From assembly GCF_001877785.1 (NCBI RefSeq), contig NZ_MINN01000106.1:248001-312000 (forward strand): a DNA stretch of 64,000 nt. The letters are read 5' to 3'. The first letter of the stretch is position 1, and every line of letters starts with the position of its first letter. Made by a program: the position numbers and the translations under genes. Source of the DNA: Rossellomorea aquimaris (GTDB lineage: Bacteria > Bacillota > Bacilli > Bacillales > Bacillaceae_B). Positions 58,450 through 64,000 of the stretch are shown in pieces. Under the pieces are notes generated by a model, which was not told where the DNA came from, did not search any database, and saw only the letters and a list, made by a program, of their open reading frames with translations.

Positions 58450-60372
58450 TTATGATCTCAACAACCGCAGCCCATTCAGAATAACCAGGATCGTACTTCC
58501 TTCATGCCCGATGACCCCGTATGGAAGGTCAAGCACCTGCAGGAAGTTGGATGCGATCAGGATCATGATGACACCAATCGAGAAGACAACGTTCTGCTGG
58601 ACGATGCGCTTCATTTTTTTCGATAGTTTGATTGCTTCTGCGATTCGGGTGAGGTCGTTCTTCATCAGGACCACATCAGCTGTTTCGAGTGCCACGTCGG
58701 TTCCTTCGCCCATCGCGATGCCTACGTTGGCTGTGGCGAGAGCCGGCGCGTCATTGATTCCATCCCCGACCATGGCGACTGTCCCGATATGGTTTTTCAG
58801 TTTCTTTAATTCTTCCACTTTCGTTTCAGGAAGGCATTCTGCGATGAAGGAGGTGACGCCTGCTTCTTTTGCGATGGCCCGGGCTGTCTTTTCGTTGTCT
58901 CCCGTTAGCATGATCGTTTCAATGCCTTCTTGTTTCAGTAATTGCAAGGCTTCGGCCGTTTCCTGACGGACGATATCCTTCAGGGCGATCAACGCAGCGA
59001 TTTCCCCGTCTTTGGCTGCGAAAACCGTTGTCTTGCCGTGTGATGCCAATTCGCTGTAGGCTCCGTTCTCGAAAGCCGTGGCCAGCTCCTTCCCGACAAA
59101 TTCAGCTTTCCCGATTTTCCACTCTGAACCGTCGACAGCAGCTTTTACACCCCAGCCTGATACGTCCTCGAGTGAATCCGGCTGGATAAGGTCAGCTTTC
59201 AATTCCCTGCGCACGTGGCCGGTGATGGCCTGGGCGAGCGGGTGGTTCGATTGATTTTCAATGGAAGCGATGACCGTCATGACTTCCTTTTCGTCGTAGC
59301 CTTCTGTAACGAGTGTATCGGTTACGACGGGTTTTCCTTTTGTAAGCGTCCCTGTTTTATCAAATGCAATGGCTTTCAGGTTGCTGAGGTTCTCGAGGTG
59401 AGCCCCTCCTTTAAAAAGGATCCCGTGCCGCGCGCCGTTTGAAATCGCGGACAGGCTGGCCGGCATGATCGATGCTACCAGTGCACACGGTGAAGCGACG
59501 ACGAGCAGGACCATCGCACGGTAGAAGGTTTCCGTCCAGCTCCATCCAAGCAGGAAGTGAGGGACGAACATCATCAGGAAGACGACGGCAAGGACCACTT
59601 TGACATATGTGCCTTCAAAGCGTTCAATGAACAACTGGGACGGGGATTTCTCACTTTGTGCGGATTGCACGAGATCGATGATTTTCTGGAACAGGGTTTC
59701 GCTGCTCGGCTTAGTCATTTCGACGGTGACAGCACCGTTGATATTGACCGTTCCTGCGAAGACTTCATCGTTTGCTTCCTTTGTCACTGGGACGGCTTCC
59801 CCGGATATGGCTGCCTCGTCGATGGACGTCGTTCCTTTTACAATCACTCCGTCAGTCGGCACGCGTTCTCCGGGCTTTATCAGGATGCGGTCACCGATAT
59901 CAAGCGTGGATACGTGGACTTTCTTTTCACCCGAGGATGTCACGAGCCAGGCTTCCTCCGGCTGCATTTCCATCAGTGCGGAGATTTCCTTCTGACTTTT
60001 GTTCATCGTATATGTTTCGAGCGCTCCTGAGACCGCGAAGATGAAGATGAGGATGGCACCCTCTGTCCAATAGCCGATGATTGCGGAACCGACCGCGGCA
60101 AAAATCATCAGCATCTCGACATTGAGTTCCTTGTTCTCAATCGTTTCTTCGATTCCTTCCTTGGCTTTTGCGAACCCGCCGATGACGAATGCGAGCAGAT
60201 AGAAGACGACACTGAGGGTATCACTGTCTCCTTTCGAGAAAAGCCAGCCGAGCAAGATGAACACACCGCTTATGAGGGCGGCAATCAATTCTGCGTGTGG
60301 TTTTACTTTTTCAAGGAAGTGATTTTGTTCCTTCGGTGTTCCGATTGAAAGGGCTTTGGACTGTGAGCTCAT
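58450..60372 (-). CDS. zosA: Heavy-metal P-type ATPase, ZosA-like
   Basis: 640 residues. P1B-type order: membrane helices, actuator ISGEAVPV (near 190), the metal-site span VVASPCALVASIMPA (SPC instead of CPC), phosphorylation site DKTGTLTKGK (near 340), the HP locus NQSNHPLAQAI, nucleotide site and hinge MVGDGINDAPALATANVGIAMG (near 560). There is no N-terminal metal-binding domain. SPC with no HMA domain matches the B. subtilis ZosA zinc uptake/peroxide branch rather than copper pumps. AAGGAGG precedes the ATG and a Fur-family box lies 44 bases upstream. Direction of transport and metal are inferred. Confidence 0.82.
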   Translation of the reverse strand: MSSQSKALSIGTPKEQNHFLEKVKPHAELIAALISGVFILLGWLFSKGDSDTLSVVFYLLAFVIGGFAKAKEGIEETIENKELNVEMLMIFAAVGSAIIGYWTEGAILIFIFAVSGALETYTMNKSQKEISALMEMQPEEAWLVTSSGEKKVHVSTLDIGDRILIKPGERVPTDGVIVKGTTSIDEAAISGEAVPVTKEANDEVFAGTVNINGAVTVEMTKPSSETLFQKIIDLVQSAQSEKSPSQLFIERFEGTYVKVVLAVVFLMMFVPHFLLGWSWTETFYRAMVLLVVASPCALVASIMPASLSAISNGARHGILFKGGAHLENLSNLKAIAFDKTGTLTKGKPVVTDTLVTEGYDEKEVMTVIASIENQSNHPLAQAITGHVRRELKADLIQPDSLEDVSGWGVKAAVDGSEWKIGKAEFVGKELATAFENGAYSELASHGKTTVFAAKDGEIAALIALKDIVRQETAEALQLLKQEGIETIMLTGDNEKTARAIAKEAGVTSFIAECLPETKVEELKKLKNHIGTVAMVGDGINDAPALATANVGIAMGEGTDVALETADVVLMKNDLTRIAEAIKLSKKMKRIVQQNVVFSIGVIMILIASNFLQVLDLPYGVIGHEGSTILVILNGLRLLRS

Positions 60373-60415
60373 ATGGTACTCCTCCTTTGATTAACTGAAA
60401 ATCAGGATTCCTAAT

Positions 60416-60430
60416 TGAGAATAATAATCA
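60416..60430 (-). promoter_or_regulatory. Fur/PerR-type box upstream of the metal ATPase
   Basis: Minus strand TGATTATTATTCTCA: 12 of 14 defined positions of the Fur box TGATAATNATTATCA and 10 of 14 of the PerR box. B. subtilis zosA is PerR-controlled. Confidence 0.55.
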
Positions 60431-60590
60431 ACGTCATTATCCCTATAAAACAACGAAAGCTGCCACCTGTTAAGGATGACAGCAAATCTATATGTGTTTT
60501 GAATGGACTTTTTAAAGAATCTCTTAATTTATAATTATTATAATCTGATAGTACCATATCTATATGAGAAAGGAAAGGGTTTTGTGCGGA

Positions 60591-61775
60591 TTAATTATTT
60601 TGTGAGACTTCCCGGCGTCTGTTTTGCAGGGAAAAGACAAGCAGACTCACAAAAATCAACAGCATCATCAAGCTGATCAGATAGAAGAAGCTCGGTCCGC
60701 TGAACCATTCGATGACGATTCCGCCGATGAACGGGCCGATCATGCTTCCGAAACTGAAAAAAATGCCGCACATAATATTTCCCGCCGGAAGCAATTCCTT
60801 CGGCAGGAGATCGGTCATATAACTGATGCCGAGTGAAAAAGTCGATCCGACCGCCATGCCGGCAAGTGTGAAGCAGGTGAACAATCCGATCGTCGATTCC
60901 GAGACGAAGCCGGCAGCGGTAAAGCACATAAATCCGATCATCATGACGACCAGCAGCACGTTCTGTCTCCCGTATTTATCGCTCATGACGCCGAGCGGCA
61001 CCTGAGAAATGATGCTTCCGACAGCAAATGCGGGCAGGAGGATTGAGACGGCTTCGATCGAGATTCCATTCCGGAGGGCGAATACCGGGAAATTCCCATT
61101 AAGCGATGCTTCAAGGAATCCGTAGCCGAGCGGCGGAAGAAGCGCGACCCAGGCGTATTTCAGAACCTTGCCGAAGCGCTGGAATGATCCCAGGAACGAA
61201 GCACTGCCGAGATTATGCTGTTCGGGGAATTCATTCTTCAGCTTAAACACGAAGCTCCAGACAAGAAGGCTCAAAAGAGATGAAATAATGAACGGAAGAG
61301 CCTGGCTGTATTCGATGAGCTGTGCCATCAGAGGTCCGACTGCAAATCCGATACCGAACGATACGCCGTAGATCGAAATGTTTCTTCCGCGGTGTTCTTT
61401 AGGTGAAAAAGATGTGATCCATGTCTGGGTGGCAAAGTGGAGCATATGGTCGCCGATCCCTATGAAGAGGCGGAGTGCAAACCAGAACCAGAATGATTTC
61501 CATAACGGAAACAGAAAGAGTGACAATGCAACGATGATCCCGCCGATGATGATCATCGGTTTGTAGCCTATTTTTTGAAGCGGTTTTTCCATGAGAGGTG
61601 AAGCAAGTAAGATCCCGATATAGAGTGCGGTAGCGTTCAGGCCGTTCAACGAAGAGGAGAGGCCGTCCTGCTCGAAGATGATGGCAATCAGCGGGAGGAG
61701 CATCCCCTGTGAAAAGCCCGAAATAGCCACGATGGCCACAAGCACCCGGAAGCGGAATGAATGAGATTGATTCAT
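60591..61775 (-). CDS. yfkF: MFS transporter YfkF
   Basis: 394 residues, 12 spans. The start MNQSHSFRF at 61775 is 8 bases after AGGAG; a TTG six bases earlier is less likely. Seen are SPLMEKPLQKIGYKPMIIIGG (motif between spans 2 and 3), FALRLFIGIGDHMLHFATQTW, and LGVMSDKYGRQNVLLV (second copy of the motif). The neighbour yfkE lies 1.2 kb away as in B. subtilis, which supports the symbol. Substrate unknown. Confidence 0.82.
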   Translation of the reverse strand: MNQSHSFRFRVLVAIVAISGFSQGMLLPLIAIIFEQDGLSSSLNGLNATALYIGILLASPLMEKPLQKIGYKPMIIIGGIIVALSLFLFPLWKSFWFWFALRLFIGIGDHMLHFATQTWITSFSPKEHRGRNISIYGVSFGIGFAVGPLMAQLIEYSQALPFIISSLLSLLVWSFVFKLKNEFPEQHNLGSASFLGSFQRFGKVLKYAWVALLPPLGYGFLEASLNGNFPVFALRNGISIEAVSILLPAFAVGSIISQVPLGVMSDKYGRQNVLLVVMMIGFMCFTAAGFVSESTIGLFTCFTLAGMAVGSTFSLGISYMTDLLPKELLPAGNIMCGIFFSFGSMIGPFIGGIVIEWFSGPSFFYLISLMMLLIFVSLLVFSLQNRRREVSQNN

Positions 61776-61897
61776 CTGCAAAACTCCTAAACTAGTGATT
61801 TTTCCTTATTAGATGGTACCCCGGAATCGATTGTTTGGCAATGGGGAGGGGTATGGAGTAAAATTTAGAGAAATAATGAATGAGGAAGGTGTTTTAC

Positions 61898-62284
61898 ATG
61901 GAATTCAAGATGCAAGAAGGCGGTTTTTATTCTGATTTAGGTTTCGGGAAGCTGGAGGTATCCGGCAATGAAGAATACGGATTCCGCCCATTCCAGCTTC
62001 TCGTATCATCAGTAGCAGTCTGCAGTGGAGGCGTCCTTCGCAAGGTGCTCGAGAAAATGCGCATCGATTTCGATGATATCCATATCAAAGCGGATGTCGT
62101 GCGAAACGAAGACGAAGCGAACCGAGTGGAAGAAATCTCTCTTCACTTCACAATCAAGGGAGAAAACCTGGATGAGAAAAAAATCGAAAAAGCCATGAAG
62201 CTTACGCGTAAAAATTGCTCCATGGTCCAATCCGTCCAGGACTCAATCAAAATTGAAGAAACGTTTGAACTTGCTGCAAAGTAA
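61898..62284 (+). CDS. OsmC-family protein
   Basis: 128 residues. The start MEFKMQEGGFYSDLG at 61898 follows GAGGAAGG. The two redox cysteines of OsmC/Ohr proteins are seen in SSVAVCSGGVLRKVLEKM (near residue 51) and TRKNCSMVQSVQDS (near 112). Such proteins reduce organic peroxides or related substrates in the cytosol. Monocistronic with a strong terminator. Confidence 0.87.
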   Translation: MEFKMQEGGFYSDLGFGKLEVSGNEEYGFRPFQLLVSSVAVCSGGVLRKVLEKMRIDFDDIHIKADVVRNEDEANRVEEISLHFTIKGENLDEKKIEKAMKLTRKNCSMVQSVQDSIKIEETFELAAK

Positions 62285-62302
62285 TCTTATACTGCAGCGT
62301 AG

Positions 62303-62345
62303 ACGGGCCGTCAAAGGGAAAGTTATCCTTTGACGGCCCGTTTTG
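62303..62345 (+). terminator. Terminator of the OsmC gene
   Basis: 15-bp perfect stem ACGGGCCGTCAAAGG / CCTTTGACGGCCCGT with a 9-base loop, then TTT. Confidence 0.92.
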
Positions 62346-62421
62346 TTTCAACTATAAGAATAGGTGGAATATGGTTGATAGGTTGATGGCCCGCCACGGC
62401 ATCTATTGATTAGAACACCGG

Positions 62422-62841
62422 CTAAAGCGACAGTTCTTGAGGTTCTTTGCCAGGTTTTTCGTAGTAAAGGATGGTGACGGGTTTGAGCTTCAATAGGAGA
62501 TATTCGGGGTCATCCGGACTCGCGATCCAGTGCCTGAGCTCTTCCGACCAGAATTTCTTCTTGAGTTCTGCAGATTCTTCAACGGATGCTTCTGCTTCGA
62601 TTTCTACATAATGTTCATGATCTGAATCACGGTCATAGCCGAGCAGGATATGGACATTCGGGTTCTGTGAGATATCCTCTGCCTTGTGGGCATGCTCATT
62701 TGTGGCGGTATAGAGAGTAAGACCATCATGATTGAATATCATAAAGCGTGAAAATGGTTTATTGTCGCGGATGGTGGCCAGTGTCCCGATTTTGTGGTGG
62801 GAAAATAATTCAGTTACTTTGTCTTTCAGTGTGTTGGTCAT
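62422..62841 (-). CDS. ydaG: General stress protein of the pyridoxamine-phosphate-oxidase-like fold
   Basis: 139 residues, split-barrel flavin-binding fold: IGTLATIRDNKPFSRFMIFNHDGLTLYTATNEHAHKAEDI, then NPNVHILLGYDRDSDHEHYVEIEAEASV. It matches the Gsp26/YdaG group of B. subtilis in length and sequence. The presumed FMN/F420-like cofactor and substrate are unknown. AAGGAGG precedes the ATG. No convincing sigma-B promoter was found in the short upstream region. Confidence 0.82.
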   Translation of the reverse strand: MTNTLKDKVTELFSHHKIGTLATIRDNKPFSRFMIFNHDGLTLYTATNEHAHKAEDISQNPNVHILLGYDRDSDHEHYVEIEAEASVEESAELKKKFWSEELRHWIASPDDPEYLLLKLKPVTILYYEKPGKEPQELSL

Positions 62842-62982
62842 AGAAAGTTCCTCCTTGAAAAAGTTCTATCTATTAATGTGGCTTTTCATGATAGTTTCAT
62901 GAGTTTCTTCGCAAAAAAAAAATCTCACTCCATACACTAGTAAGGGACCTTACAAATATAAACAGGAAAAGAGGACTGCACT

Positions 62983-64000
62983 GTGAACAAAATTTTTTTA
63001 ATCCTTGTACTGGCCGGCGTCCCGATATCGGTCATCGGCAGCCTGCTGCACTGGCCGACCGTCTTGATGTTCGTCATTTACTGCCTGACGATCGTCGCGC
63101 TTGCAGGTTTCATGGGCAGGGCGACGGAGAGTCTTGCGGTGATATCGGGTCCGCGAATCGGCGGGCTGCTGAATGCCACATTCGGAAATGCGGTTGAACT
63201 CATCATTTCAATATTTGCGTTAAAAGCAGGACTCATCGGAGTCGTGCTCGCTTCATTGACGGGATCTGTACTCGGTAATCTCCTGTTGGTGGCGGGGCTT
63301 TCATTCTTCGTGGGCGGAATCAAATTCAAGCGGCAGAAATTCAATGTGTTTGATGCACGCCACAATTCGGGCCTGCTGATGTTCGCGGTCATCGTGGCAT
63401 TCGTCATTCCGGAAGTATTCGCACAGGAAATGAATGAACGTGCCACGATGGTGATGAGTGTGGGGGTGGCAGGGATCCTGATTGCCCTTTATCTGTTCGC
63501 CCTTTTCTTCAAGCTTGTCACGCACCGCGGTGTTTATCAGCATGGAGAGGTTGGAGACAAGAATGCTCATGAAGAAGAGCCGGAATGGAGCAAAGGGAAG
63601 GCACTCCTCATCCTGGCGGCTTCCACGGCAGCCGTTGCATACGTATCGGAAAGCCTTGTGCATACCTTTGAAGAGGTTGGCACTGCATTTGGCTGGAGTG
63701 AGCTGTTCATAGGGGTCATCATCGTCGCGATCGTCGGGAATGCCGCCGAGCATGCATCCGCCATCATCATGGCCTATAAAAACAAGATGGACATCGCCGT
63801 CGAAATCGCCGTCGGTTCCACCCTGCAGATTGCCATGTTCGTGGCACCTGTGCTCGTGTTCATTTCATTGTTGTTCGAAACGAGCATGCCGCTTGTCTTC
63901 ACACTCCCTGAACTGGTCGCGATGGTTTCAGCCGTCCTCGTCACGATCATCATCTCGAATGACGGGGAGACGAATTGGTTTGAAGGACTGACCCTGCTGG
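62983..64000 (+). CDS. yfkE: Ca2+/H+ antiporter (CaCA family), N-terminal part
   Basis: The gene runs off the window after 339 codons of a usual 350 or so. GTG at 62983 after AAGAGG. The two alpha repeats of the family are clear: LLNATFGNAVELIISIFALK near residue 63 and IVAIVGNAAEHASAIIMAYK near 248, each with the ion-binding glutamate. About 10 membrane spans. Such exchangers export Ca2+ with proton uptake; B. subtilis YfkE is the nearest pattern, and yfkF is close by as there. Confidence 0.93.
   Translation, partial: MNKIFLILVLAGVPISVIGSLLHWPTVLMFVIYCLTIVALAGFMGRATESLAVISGPRIGGLLNATFGNAVELIISIFALKAGLIGVVLASLTGSVLGNLLLVAGLSFFVGGIKFKRQKFNVFDARHNSGLLMFAVIVAFVIPEVFAQEMNERATMVMSVGVAGILIALYLFALFFKLVTHRGVYQHGEVGDKNAHEEEPEWSKGKALLILAASTAAVAYVSESLVHTFEEVGTAFGWSELFIGVIIVAIVGNAAEHASAIIMAYKNKMDIAVEIAVGSTLQIAMFVAPVLVFISLLFETSMPLVFTLPELVAMVSAVLVTIIISNDGETNWFEGLTLL

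Noticed and set aside
61820..61897. Sigma-B promoter before the OsmC gene
   Set aside because: GGGTAT is present near 61848, but the nearest GTTT is only 10 bases upstream, too close for a sigma-B promoter.

Overview
The window reads as chromosome of a spore-forming, motile, aerobic member of the Bacillaceae. The signs are AGGAGG-type ribosome binding sites, many TTG and GTG starts, sigma-D- and sigma-B-type promoters, two T-box leaders, and a run of genes matching the yfk region of Bacillus subtilis (yfkM, yfkK, yfkI, yfkH and, 37 kb further on, yfkF and yfkE). Base composition is moderate throughout except for one AT-rich acetyltransferase gene. I cannot name the species. No rRNA, tRNA, CRISPR array, prophage or intact insertion sequence was seen.

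Layout. 0-5.5 kb: the C-terminal end of a flavohaemoprotein, a DUF1992 protein, an orphan pair of oligopeptide-type permeases with a lipoprotein, and a lipoprotein gene that appears to start at ATT. 5.6-10.5 kb: a chemoreceptor and motAB, divergent from back-to-back sigma-D promoters, then an alanine/sodium symporter. 11-13 kb: pseudouridine catabolism (psuK-psuG). 14-16.6 kb: a soluble multi-PAS sensor kinase. 16.8-20.6 kb: a FAD monooxygenase coupled to a methyltransferase, then a lone siderophore-type lysine N-hydroxylase. 20.6-23.9 kb: yfkM, yfkK, yfkI and yfkH, with the left end of a dead IS256-family element between yfkM and yfkK. 24-29.2 kb: LytS/LytT, a secreted glycerophosphodiesterase and a CstA-type transporter. 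29.4-31.7 kb: two tiny basic proteins, then an ECF sigma factor with a membrane partner. 31.7-35 kb: an MFS transporter and an archaeal-type prolyl-tRNA synthetase, each behind its own T-box with a proline-type specifier. 37.6-44.8 kb: a six-gene operon running pyruvate oxidase, caa3 oxidase subunits II, I and III, a small membrane protein, and a GltB-like flavoprotein. 45-53.6 kb: a DJ-1 paralogue lacking the catalytic cysteine, a hydrolase, an unknown membrane protein, a maltose-type PTS with a MapP-like phosphatase, and a MarR-nitroreductase-monooxygenase group. 53.8-64 kb: HxlR and MFS, small cytosolic genes, a ZosA-like metal ATPase, yfkF, OsmC, ydaG and the start of the yfkE Ca2+/H+ antiporter.

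Gene groups that work together: chemoreceptor with stator; psuK with psuG; LytST probably with the nearby CstA (a BtsSR/BtsT-like pyruvate circuit); pyruvate oxidase with its own terminal oxidase; PTS with the sugar-phosphate phosphatase; and two transcription units read by uncharged tRNA-Pro.

The least explained material is intergenic. At least four AT-rich arrays repeat a short, array-specific motif every 20-21 bp. A fifth array, after proS, has twelve palindromic units at a 25-bp period whose arms change together so that the palindrome is kept. A separate family of 230-260 bp foldback repeats occurs in three full copies and one fragment.
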